Of a stretch of 64,000 nt of DNA, positions 44,327 through 57,292 are shown in pieces. The position numbers and the translations under genes were made by a program. The first letter of the stretch is position 1. Each line of letters begins with the position of its first letter. Source of the stretch: Apiotrichum sp. Y4204 (lineage: Eukaryota > Basidiomycota > Tremellomycetes > Trichosporonales > Trichosporonaceae); contig JAMYHL010000006.1 of NCBI GenBank assembly GCA_025531455.1, positions 248,001 to 312,000 on the forward strand, read 5' to 3'. The notes below the pieces were generated by a model that made no database searches, was not told the DNA's origin, and was given only the letters and a program-made list of their open reading frames with translations.

Positions 44327-47300
44327 TTAGAAGGTGCCGACGTTGACAGGCGTCCGAGGCAGAGGCGGCAGAGGCGGCATAGGAGGGATCGCTGACAGAG
44401 GTGTAGCTGGCTTGCGGAAGATGCCTGGACGATTTGGGGAAGAGGTGCTGGGACTCTTCTTCAGGGGGCTGGACCAGGCAGATGGGCTACTGAAGTTGCC
44501 GCCGCTCGGCGACCGTACCATGGGGTGGCCCCCAGAGTGCGACTGTGAACGACGCCGAAGAGCCTGCCACGACCCGGACGCGTTGCGCGACAGAGTCGGG
44601 GGTGTAGGGTTGGCGAGAGGACGTGGAGAGGTTGGCGTGCCCTGCTCGTACGTGGGACGCAGAGGTGTCACATCATCATCGCCATCATGGGAGTTCAGAG
44701 GTGAGCGCGGCGTGACCGGAGAAGTCCTCTGCGGGCTACATGGCCCTAATGTGCTGGAGGAGGATGCGAAAGCGGCCGCTGGAGAATTCTGCTCAAGAGC
44801 TAGGATTCGAACCCCACGGGGAGGAACCTTGATCGTGAGATCGCGTCTTCCTGGCGAGTTGGCCTTGCGGATTTCAACCGACGGCGCCTTCAGATGCGTT
44901 GGAGGTGTTAACGGCGCCACGCAGCTGTTAAGTCTCTTGAGAACACGTTCCGCTGCGGCAACGTGGGCCAAGTCAACCAGCTGTTTAGGTGAGCTTAGTT
45001 TTCTCCGAGTCAGCTTACCTCTAAGACGACCTGCTCCAACAACCAGATGACTCGCGCCTTTGCCTCGGCCTCAAAGTTATGCCCTTTCTCCGCAGCATTC
45101 CGCGCCTCTTGTGCGATCATGTCTGTCAACTTGGTTTCGACCTGAGCTGAAGTAAGGTCCAGATTGTTAAACAGAGCAAGGATCGACCCAAGCGGGGTAG
45201 GATTGTTCGAGCTGTTGGTGCTCACTTTCCTCGCTGTTGTTTTGACCGGTGTCGTCGTCCTCTCGGAGTCGGGGACGAGCTGCTCGCCGTCGACAATTAC
45301 ATACTGCCGGAACTGGTGTCGACGGTGAGTGTCGATACCGCCTGCTGCTCTGCGCCCCTCCATAGTCCTAGAACGGGGGCGACTCTCCATAACTCGGAGG
45401 TTCTTTTGCGGTGGCAAGGGGGAGTCTAAGGGCGCGTCGAGCGATGCGGTGGGTGAAAGTGGCGGGGTGAAGGACGGGAACTCTGCAACTTGTCGCTTTT
45501 TAGCCGGCACTTGCTCCTCGAATGCAGGCATGAGAGGTGTCGTCGGGGCGGTGCTGATTCTCCCCATCCGACGGGGGGTAGCAGACGAGGACTCTGACGA
45601 TTCGGAGGACTTGCGACGCACGAGATTCGCCATTGACTGAGCGAAACGCGGCTCGGGCGTTGGCTTGCACACGTCCGCTGTCACAGGTGACGGTTCTGAG
45701 AAACGGAACTCGGCTTCCTTAGCTGTCATGGGCACCCGAGTTGCCTCACAGATGGTAAAGTCACCAAGGGTTGAGATGGACATGGATAGGGACGACATCG
45801 AGGTGGTTGCTGTAGCGATAGACGAAAGGGAAGCGCGCCGGCGTCGCAGAACCTCCTTGCGACGGTTTGTCCTTCGCAGACTATATGACACTGGCGGTTG
45901 GTTCGACTGGGAGGAGGGAGTCACTTCGTCCTCGTCACCTTGGGGCCCGATGTCCGCGATGTACTGGTCAAGGTCAAACGAAACATCCCGCTCGTGAAAG
46001 GCTGACAGCTTGCGGGCGACTTCACGAGGTGGAATATCAAAGACCTTCCTCAGTTCCTGCACAAAGGCTTTCGTTTCGTCCTTTGTTTCAAGATGTTCGA
46101 GAAAATCAACCGCCTTATCCCTACCTCCGCCCAGGGTCCAGCCATCAGCATCAGGACCCAGACGGTAGCGGAGAAAGAGGAGATGGTCGGCAAGAGCGGA
46201 GCGGATATCCCCAGATAAGTCCGAAAGCCCCAGGCTGTTGGGGGATCCGAGGTTGCTGGTGCTCATGGCTATTAAAGACATGCCGAGTGAGCCGTTGCGC
46301 GTCATTGTCGCGGAAGGAGCGCCAGGTGAAAAGTCGGTGGTCGACGCGCCAAACGCTCCCAATCGCGACCAGCCAGTTGGGGAGGGCTCCGCGGCGGAAA
46401 GATGAGTAGGCAACGATGGACGACGGTCGTCATATTGAAGCTTTGCCAGCCATGGTATTGCCATCGTCTTGCGTTTTGAACCACGAGAAAGTGATAAGCG
46501 GGAACCACTCCGGTTGCGAGAGCGGGAACTATCGAGAGGCGTCCACTGCGTTGCTGCCTCGCGGCCATCAAGCGCGAGGGAAGAAAACACCTTGTTGACC
46601 GCATCGCGACGAGATTGAATGTTCAGGTGACCACGGATATAGTACAGGTCGGAGGCAAGAACCTGGGGTTCGGCTCCGGCAGCAAGTCGCCTTACAGCCC
46701 AGGCTTTGACCAGCTCTGTAGGGTCAGCTGTGGCGAAGACGCTTTTGCTAAGCAGGCTTATGAGCTGCTGGGTGTCGACAAAACCGAACTGGTAGCGGAA
46801 CAGATCGAATGTGGGAATGACCACAGTTTCCGTACCACAGGCTGCGTGAAGCTGTTGTCAGCTCTGAAACGTCTGTGAGCTCACCTCCGTGTGCACTTCC
46901 ACAAACTTCTTAGCGATTGCGTCTACAAAGTTGCAGTCACCCTCGCGCCAACGACGTCCAACATACTCAATCGCGAGTTCAAGTACATGTGCCTTTCCAA
47001 CCGCCTCGTTCGGTTCGCGGGCAATGCGAATGAGGGCTTCGGACAAGTTCTTTTTAGAGAGGTGACCAATGGCTGTGAGGGGTAACGGCGGCGGGGCAGT
47101 GCCTGCCACTAATGATCCCGGAGTGAGGCAGAAGGGGTACAAGAGACCCACGGGCGTGTGGAGGAGTGACATGGATATGCGGATTCCCCGTGGAGGGCAC
47201 TGTGGTGATAACGAACAAATCCGTCCACAGATTAGAGAGCATGTTGGAGATGCCGGTGCAAGTCGATGGGGATGCCACAATGCAATACGAGCGGAAAAGA

Positions 47301-47961
47301 AGGCGCCACAGTCAGTATGTGGAGGAATGACCAGGAGTGAATGATGTGAGACATACCATCTGGACCGTGTTGTCCGCAGCATTGCAGTACTCGCGGACGC
47401 GGATGCCGGCTTTGAGCGAGCGCCAGGCGTACTCTTCAAGGGCCGTGACTGCGTCCTCGGGGGTAAGGGCACGGGCGAGCGCGTCAGCGAGGGCGGCCTC
47501 GCGAGGCCCAGGTAGGGACTCCCCTTTCGACTGCTGTCGCCGAGGTTTGGTCACCGATGACGCGAGAGAGGAAGAGGGCGAGGAGGGTGTCTTGCGGACA
47601 GGGCGGGGTTGGTGCCTGCACTGGAACCGAGCGGTACGCTCGAGCTCACAGTTGACCCTTTCATGTCGGTACCATCCTGGACGTCGTGCATATCGTCTGG
47701 GGCTACAGTGCGGGCAAGTGGGGAGGAAGAGGCGGCCGAGTAGGGTATGGTGAGAACGCTGTTTGACGAGGTACGCGACGAGCTCTGGGACAACGAGGTG
47801 ATGGATGAGACGCTCACTCTTATGCGGTTGCTGGATCCCTTTAGCAGCGAGGAAGCGTTGCTGCGAGAGAGAGGCCGGGAGTGAGAACCAGAACCAGTGC
47901 GGGTGGAGAAGAGAGGAAAAGGTGGGAGGGAAAAAGTGGCGCTCACTGCTGAGAGAGACAT
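44327..47961 (-). CDS. Ser/Pro-rich protein of unknown function
   Basis: A multi-exon gene of roughly 1000 aa that I cannot assign to a family. The N-terminus (MSLSAVSATFSLPPFPLFST) is Ser-rich. Helical segments follow (ADALARALTPEDAVTALEEY, SEALIRIAREPNEAVGKAHV and FVDTQQLISLLSKSVF), suggesting an alpha-helical repeat-like domain of about 250 aa. The rest is a long disordered Ser/Arg-rich region with many SP/TP sites, ending in a Pro-rich PPMPPLPPLPRTPVNVGTF tail. The SP/TP density suggests phosphorylation by proline-directed kinases. A 29-nt segment (47621-47649) must be removed or the N-terminal model is wrong. The start at 47961 is tentative; a CT-rich leader lies upstream. Confidence 0.65.
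47621..47649 (-). other. candidate 29-nt intron in the 44327-47961 gene
   Basis: The coding strand reads GTGAGCTCGAGC at the donor and CTCGGTTCCAG at the acceptor. Removing it joins the N-terminal Ser-rich frame to the CRHQPRPVRKTP frame. At 29 nt it is doubtful; other splice choices or a different first exon are possible. Confidence 0.35.
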
Positions 47962-48605
47962 ACCGGGCGAGTGTATCGATAGTACTATTCGGATCTACTC
48001 CGCAGCACCGCTTCTCCTTGTACAGCTGCGTCTCTCCTCTCTGGCACACACTCTCTCTCCTCTGTACACGAGGCGTAACGAGGAGATCAGCAGTCGATCC
48101 TGGGGTGTCTAGTCCAGACAAAAGGACCCGACTATCAGCCCCAGAAGGATGAGCGAGGTCAGGCGGAATAGGGAAGAAACGAGCGAGGACGACCAAATGA
48201 AACGAGTCGGACAGAGAAGAATGCCCAAAATGGCCGCGACGACATCGGCGATGCCGCGAGGCCGTCGATCCGCAGTGGCCTCTAGCTGTAATAGGCGAGT
48301 GACGGTGATAAAATAGGATAGAGCCGGGGGGAGTGACTAGTGAGAGCGACAATCGACGACAGCTGAGAGGAGGGATCGAAGCTATCGAGTGGGGGCTGTT
48401 GCGGTCGGAAGCACTCGAGAGCTGCGGGCGAAATGAAGGGAATGCGGTTGAGCGTCTGAGCGTGATAATCAATCGTTATAACGCACTAACGCCCTTGCAA
48501 TCACGAGGGAAGGTATCCACACGGAGGGATGAGCACGGGGTAGGGGGGACCAAGAGGATCGGCGTGCAAATTGAAAGTGACAATCGCGGTCAGAGGAAAA
48601 GAAAA

Positions 48606-48650
48606 AGCGGAAGAGGAAGAGGAAGAGGAAGAGGAAGAGGAAGAGGGTAA
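48606..48650. repeat. GGAAGA microsatellite
   Basis: Six or more copies of a 6-bp purine unit. On the minus strand it is a CT-rich tract upstream of the gene starting at 47961, resembling other leaders here. Confidence 0.75.
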
Positions 48651-49148
48651 GGAAGGTGAGAAGAGAAGTCTCTTTATAGAGCTGCGGTAGATTAGGAGGA
48701 TTAGAGGATCCTCAGATGTGTCAAGTTCTGTACACTGTGCGCAGCAGGGGCGGAGGGTGTGGTGCGAATCAAGAGCGCAAAGCCAAGACTGAGAAGCCGA
48801 AAATGCTCACGAGCTCACGAGGTTGTAGTGACGACAGTACGACAGTCTAGTCAACCGGTCAGCCAGAGTTGAACGTCGGATAGAAAAAGAAGCAAGAGGC
48901 GGGTGAGCTTCTTTTCGTTCTCTTGTGTCTTGTTACTTGCTTACTCTATGTCCTTGGATCAGTGGCTGTTGTTTTGCTGGGTATAGCTGGTATACTGGTT
49001 AGCTGGTAGGGACCCTTGCACACCAGTTGGGCCAGTTATTGCTCCGACCGATCTGCAACGAGGTTTAAGGAGCAGCGAGCGAGCGTCGTCGAGCATGACA
49101 GTGAAACACTGAAACATTGATCTCCAGGATACAGGATATCAGGATACC

Positions 49149-49177
49149 AGGATCAAAGGATCAAAGGATCAAAGGGT
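49149..49177. repeat. tandem repeat, unit AGGATCAA x3
   Basis: Three direct copies of an 8-bp unit lie in a gene-free region. It resembles the CAGGATCA repeat at 19297. Confidence 0.8.
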
Positions 49178-51300
49178 CGTAAAGCTCTTCGCGTCCGCTG
49201 CCCTCTTACCTCGGGCTTTGGGAGCGGAGCCAATCGAATCATCTGGGCGCCATGACAATCTTTCGCAGATGATTCACAACGGTGGATCCCACTGCGTACT
49301 GTGTGCTGTGTCACTCGCTCCTCGCCTCCTCCCCAGGGATGCGGGTGCTGCCGAGACGGAGTAATCTGCCGCTCATAAGTACTGTCTCTCGGGCGAGTCG
49401 GTGCAGAAGCCACCGAAGCACGGGCGATTCGGTGCAGAAGCCACAGAAGCACGAGGTGACGAGCGGGTCTCATGGACAGGATTTTCGGGCAGTACGGGGA
49501 TCAGTTTTGGCACGGGGTCGCAGAGATTCCGGCACAGTTAAAGACATGGCGAGTGCCAGAGGGTTTTGGCTTCTGGCTTTCTGCGCTAAAATGTGTACAG
49601 CACAGCAAAAAGAACAGGGGGGAGACACACCGTGCGCACCGAAACAGTAATGGGGCGGCATTACAAGACGTGGGTTCGGGTTGGGGTTGGACGCTGAGAC
49701 GCAGGGTGGATCAGTGCAGAAACAGGAACCAACCGAGGGCAATAAGAAACGGGGTTAGCTCGGAGAATATCAGGATTCTAGCTATTCGAGGCGGGACAGG
49801 ACAGGACGCAGCAACTTTTACGACACCAGGTCATAGCGTCAAGTGAACCAACAAGGCGTGGATACAGGAGCTCGGGAAATTGTTTCAAACACAAGCGCAT
49901 AGAGACATGTGAAGAGGGTCCAAGTGACCAGATTGCGAGAGTTTGTGTATTTGTGCAGCACAGTCATTTGCGTCGAGCGTAGCGCTATAATCATCGATCT
50001 GCTCTAATGGCGGTGAGCTGTTAGCAGAGCTACCAGAGGAGGCGGTGAAATGAACGATCGCCATAACACACATAACGGTCCAACGATCCATCGATCCATC
50101 GAGCCATCCATCTCTCGAGTCATCAATCGTCGGAGGTGTGGTAGCTACGTAGCTAGCCACAATAGCGATTGGGTGGCCGGAGTTTCAGCGTCTTGGCGTC
50201 CCATAAGAAGCGAAGAAAGCCAGGAGTGCAGGATTCATGTTAATCTCGTTTCCCGCCTCTTCTGGACTGACTATTCCGCTACTCTAGCTACTCTTGTGCT
50301 CCCGGCAACAGCAGGAAAGCAGGAAGAAATAACTGAACAAAGCTTCTCCAAGCTCGCTCGTCCGGGCGTAAGGGACCAAAGATGGGCGCAGGCTTCCCGC
50401 GCGCCCGCGCAGAGCGCCACGGTGCACGGTGCGCGAGTGCAAGGAATGCTCGGAGGGAGGCGTCGGGGAATCAGGGGTCAGTGGTTGAGGGTCATGGAAT
50501 GTGTGAGTGGAAAAGCTGCCAGTCGGAACGGAAACGTAGAGAAGGGGGTAGCGACGTAGCGCGGAGCGAAGTTTTGCGAGTACGTCGCGACATTCCTCTT
50601 TGGTTAGCTAGTAAGCTAGTAAGCTTGTACGGTGCCGACATGCGGCGTGAACGCAACAAGCTTGCAAATTGCGAGCCTGCGACCTCGAAAGCGCAGGCGC
50701 GCAGTTGTCGACAATGAATACCTCCTTCCCGCCCATGCTCTTGTCACGGGGTGCCTGCATCCATATTCGGTTCTCGCCCAGTGCCTGGCCGAATCCGACA
50801 ATCGCACACGATCAGCTCGAGGATCGAGGACCGATCGACTGTAATGCGTCTCGCGTCTCATGGTGCGTGAGGCGTTTGAGGCGCGTGAGGAGCGTGATCG
50901 CGTGCGTGCAGTCGTGAGCGCTGATATACTGATATAGCGTGAGGCCTGGTGATTGTGAAGAACTAGAAACTAGCGCGGATGCAGATCGGGATCGGGGCTA
51001 ACAGCTAATAGTCCTGTAAGCTCGCCATACCAGTATGCAACCTCGCAACATCACAGAGCTACTGAGCACAGAGCTACTGAGCTCCTGAGCTTGGACCGTG
51101 ACCGGTCTTCTCAGCCATGTTTCACCCTTCTTCCGACCATGACGAATCAAGTCCCAGCGCACGACGGACTCGTCCACCCGAGGCTGAGGGAATTGGACGA
51201 TTCGTATCCAGATATCCAGCCACAGTCACGACGCAGCTCGGCAGGTACGCACACCCGTGCGCGAGGCGCGAGGCATGCGGCATGCGGCACGGGGCACACC

Positions 51301-51345
51301 GCGCGCACCGCGCGCACCGCGCGCACCGCGCGCACCGCGCGCACC
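51301..51345. repeat. tandem repeat, unit GCGCGCACC x5
   Basis: Five perfect direct copies of a 9-bp unit lie in a gene-free region. Read in plus frames it gives Arg/Ala/Thr or His/Arg/Ala repeats, which explains the low-complexity open frames there. Confidence 0.9.
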
Positions 51346-52430
51346 GCGTCCGATCCGTACTATTCAGCGAGTGAGCGAATTAGCGTGCTGGCAAGCTGGC
51401 GATCAAAGCGCAGACCGTTCGTCATGGATCATGGATCATGGATAGCCCAGAGACCGAGAGTTCCAGAGTTCCAGAGACTGTAAGTGGCTACGCGGAATTG
51501 TTGACGAAAGCGTTTTCCAGTGATCCACTGCCCCCGTCGCCCGTGCCGTTCGGAATGAGCGTGTGCGGATCGGAGACTTGCTGCAGATCACACAGTCTGA
51601 GCTTTGGACTTGGACCTTCTGAGCTAGCTGAGTCAGGGCTGGTGGCCTGGTGGCTGTGGGATGGAGAAAGCACAGATGCAGCGTACGCAGCTGCACGTTG
51701 GGTATCGTGTTGATTCAGGAGTTCAGTAGCCACTGCAGCACTGACCACCGGCCACTGGCCACTGGGACAAGGAAAGTCAGGATGAGCCACCGGGCCGCGA
51801 TTCCGGGATTCCCACGCCTCGAGTAAACTATCCGCTCTGCGCGCTCTGTCATGCGTGGTGGGTTATTAGAGGTCGGTCGCGAATCGTTGAGCGTAGATCG
51901 TTGTTTGCCCCTCGCCACGTCGCCAGTGTCCTATTGAGCTATTGTAGCTGTCGATCTGCGCAATTGCGCAACTTCTGATAACAGAATCAACAGAATCTGG
52001 TATCTGTTGTGGTTGATCACGACTCTTGATCACGATCTGTGATCTGCATCCGGAACGACCCCTACGCTTACGACCCCTTACGACCCCTACGACCCCGATG
52101 ATCCCGATGATGCCCTACCTCTTTCCTGGGATGGTAAGCGTTATCAAACGACCAAATTGGCCCATCGGCCCATCAGCTTCTGGCTCCGATTATAGACTAG
52201 CGGGTGCTAGTTCCGATTTCCACAATGAGAGCCGCCTCAGAGGTCTCGGTTCTGAGAAGCGCCGAGATGAATCAATTGATCTCGGGTACCTACCCCGATC
52301 CCGGCTGGTGCCGCGGATCCGGCGTATTGCACATCTGCATCAAAGGGGCATAGAGGATAGAGTATAGAGAGTACAACATTGGGGTACAGACTTCAAGATA
52401 CGACAGAGATGGAACAACGATGATGGTCCG

Positions 52431-54567
52431 TTACAGTTCGTGGGCGAAGATGCCGACGTCCCACGACTGGTTGGCGGCATACCACGTCCGCGGGGAGGTA
52501 AAGTCGAGTGTGGTGCCGTTCCCGACGTACTGCCATAAGTATTGGCTCTCCAAGCGCATGTTACTCACCGCTACGCGGAGGTAGTGGTCTACCTCGGGGT
52601 CGACGCGGGCCTGCTCAATGGTGAACTCTGGACTGTCAGCGCATCTTTGGGTTATCAGCTCACGGTTCTCCTTGTAGTTCTCGTTCCAGACGAGGTCGTC
52701 GAGGAGGACGGAGACGGCAGTGATGCCTGCGTCCTTGAGCGTCCCGTTGAGTGCGGGCCACGCGACCATCGCTGCCGATGCCTCCAGGAGGGGCACCAGG
52801 GTCCCCGCGTCCGAGTCGCCGAGGAGCTGTGGGTCAGTATATACTAATAAACACTCAATGAAGCTATTGACTCACCTCACTCGCGTGCTCGATGATGCTC
52901 GCCCAACCCCAGCGGCCGACGCCGTCGAGGAAGAAGCCGAGGAGAAACGCCTGCCCGAAGAGACTTATCCTGTTCGGCAGGCTGAGGACGGGGATGCCCG
53001 CCAACGAAAGGAGGTAGTGGTGCAGGCGGAGGTAGTAACCGTGTCCTACCAACGCGAGGAGAACGAGGACCGGAAAGAGCGGGAGGTAGCGCTTCAGGTA
53101 GTAGCGGAAGAAGCCGAGGCGGCGGTACTCTAGGAGCTGGAGTGTGACGACGGCGACGACGACAACGATGATGACCGCGAGGGTGATGACTCCGCCGGCG
53201 GAGAGCGTGCCGTACCCGAGGCGTGAGATGGGGATTTTTGCAAAGAGCGTCGAACTCTCAATCCCGATCCAGAACCCGGCGCCTTGCCAGATTGCCATGT
53301 CGAGAGTCAGGCCGGCGCGGATAAAGCCCGTGATCGTGCGGCGGAAACTGACGTTCCACATCCAGTATCCCGCAAAGAGGACGGGCGGAAGGCCGCCCAT
53401 GATCCACGACCAGTCTGGCGGACGGACCTTCATGTCCGACGCGAGGTTGATCTGGATGTACCCGAGGGAGAGGAGGACGATGAACAGTACGTGCGGCGGC
53501 GGGGTGAACAGCGCCGTGAAGAGGAAGAGGAGCACAATGTTGTAGCTCGAGATCGGCCAGTGGAACTCCATGCACCGCCCCAGACGGCCGGCAGGCGCGA
53601 TCCGGAACGCGGCGGGGTAGTGCGGTGGGAAGGACAGCGACTCGAGCCCGCTCCCGCCCCGGCTGCCCATGAAGCCGCGGGCGCCGTCGGGGAAGTTGAG
53701 CGGTGTGATGGTGACACAGCCGCCAAAAGTCGGCGATATCGCGCCGGCGTGCAGCGCCGCGGGGCAAATCCACGAGTCAGCCCTAATGTCAGCAAAGGGA
53801 AGGGTAACAGATGCACAGGCGCAACGCATGATCCTTCTCCTGTACGACACTCACCGATATGTCCCCGCGTCATCGCCGCCGCCAACAATCAACGGCACGC
53901 CGTTGATGATCTTGTTCCCGACGAAGCGCGGGTTGCCGAGCGGCGTATTATGACACCCGCCAGGACATCTATACAGGCCCGGCTCAAGGCCGGCGGCACA
54001 CTCTGTCCCGTTCTCGCCACAGTAGTCTGGCGGCCAGTCGGGCCAGTACGTCGCTGTGCAGCCAAGAGTCTCCGGCGTATTGGGGAGGTAAAACGCGGCG
54101 CGGACGAGGAGTATGAGGCCCGTCGCCCAGATAAGCAGGAAGGGGAACCAGAGCGCATGCGTGCGCCAGCGGCGCGCGAGCCGCGCCGTCTGCCCATCGA
54201 CGCCCGCGGCGGCCGTCTTGCGGAAACACGTCGCGGAGAGGAGGAGCGTCGGCGTCGGCGGCGGGGGTTCTATGCGGTGTCGCGGGCCGAGGATGATGGA
54301 GATGTAGCGCAGGACAGGCTCAGACCCTGGGATTGCGCGGACGGCGCGGGCTGCCCTGCCTGCGGGTGTGCGCGGCCGGTCGAATGTCATGTCGGGAACA
54401 TCCAGCTGGTCGATGGAGGCGCTCTCAATGTCCGCTTCGAGTTCGCGGACGACGGTTGATTCGGGGAACATGTCGACACGCAGCCGCGAGGGGCCCGCCC
54501 GCGGCGTGTACGGGTACGTGAGGGTTTCGACGTCGCTGGGCGTGTCGGGCGGCGGGGACGTGCCCAT
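52431..54567 (-). CDS. LCCL-domain polytopic membrane protein
   Basis: Four exons encode about 660 aa. A cytosolic N-terminus of about 130 residues precedes a first transmembrane helix (LWFPFLLIWATGLILLVRAA). An LCCL domain follows in the lumen or outside, recognised by TYRADSWICPAALHAGAISP and FGGCVTI, with further Cys pairs. Then come roughly six to eight membrane helices, including LLFLFTALFTPPPHVLFIVL and VITLAVIIVVVVAVV. The C-terminal soluble region ends DVGIFAHEL, with an NGT sequon. Fungal LCCL proteins of this layout are conserved but poorly characterised. Introns of about 50 and 36 nt interrupt the C-terminal part. It is divergent from CBR1. Confidence 0.88.
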
Positions 54568-55675
54568 CGTGATTGTGATGACTGGTCTTGGAGTTGGAGA
54601 TCTGTAGATGTATGTTTTCTTGATGCGCGACGCAGTCTGTTGTTGATGGGAGGTGGATCCGTCGCGGACTGTGGATCTATGTCTCTATGTCTCTACCATG
54701 GAGACGAGATGGGGGCTGGATGGGGAGCCCGTGAAAGGAAACCCAAGACACTGCTGGTGGAGACGCTGCGGACTGCGTCTTTTGGTGTGGAGTGGTGTGA
54801 GATGCATGGAATCATTGTTCGATGTGCGCACACGAGGAACCATACGAAGCACTGTACAGCATGTACAGGAACAACTCGAGCTTTGGAGGTGCAGTCGTCG
54901 TGTGCACCATATGAAATCATAATGAACCCCCATGTGGGTCTCTTCTCAGCCTGAGTCTCAGCCTCTGTCTGCACCTCACTTCTGCACCACTAGCCCTCAC
55001 CGGCGCTCTGGCATTCCCCAAGCTCTGCACAATCACACAATCTGTCTCATGTCTCAGCCACCGGGTGCTCTTGAGGCCGCCAAGAGCACCCCCAAGAGCA
55101 CCCGCCAGTACGGCGATATCAATTGCGGTATCATTCTGCGGCTGCACGTAGGCTGTGTCGGATCAGCAGAGATCAGCAGATTCAGCCAGACACTAGAGCG
55201 CTCGAGGTATAGAGGCCGCCGGCCGAAGATCATATCGATCATATCATTGCCGAAAAATCGTAGCGTGAAATGCACGTTGTACAGGTGGAGCCCCCCGACG
55301 TGCAGCACCTTTACGTAACTGCTCTCTATCTGGGCCCCTGCCCTCCGCGGCCTCGGCTCTCGGCGGATTTCGGGTAATCCAATCCGCATCCCCCCTTCTA
55401 CCCCACAACAACAGATTGCTCCAGCGAGATCGCTAGCGAGTGAGCGAGTCGAGTGCCAGGGCGAGAGCAGCCCCCAGCCTACGGCCCACGGCCCAACCAT
55501 GCCCAACCATGCCCAACCACACGAGATTGATCCGGGCGTGGCCCAGACAATAATCCAACTCTGACACGAGTCATTGATCTTGGCACGACGACAGGATAGC
55601 GATAAAGTATATCTGATACAAGCTCCTCTCGACATTGCCCACCCCCTCCGTCTCTCCACCATCCCACCGGCAGCC
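54568..55675. promoter_or_regulatory. divergent promoter region, LCCL gene and CBR1
   Basis: About 1.1 kb separate two outward-facing start codons. I see no further gene. Short repeats such as CCATGCCCAACC occur near 55496-55518. Confidence 0.5.

Positions 55676-57292
<1,617 letters not shown>

Larger units (their letters stand above)
47962..52430. other. 4.5 kb gene-poor region
   Basis: No gene is supported. The left part is the promoter and leader of the gene at 44327-47961, with a GGAAGA repeat (48606-48650). Tandem repeats occur at 49149-49177 and 51301-51345, and short near-repeats such as ACAGAGCTACTGAGC near 51050-51090. Open frames have skewed compositions and no domains. Confidence 0.55.

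Noticed and set aside
44790..44830. Minus-strand GGGTTCGAATCC resembling a tRNA B-box
   Set aside because: It is inside coding sequence of the gene at 44327-47961, and no A-box or cloverleaf can be formed around it.
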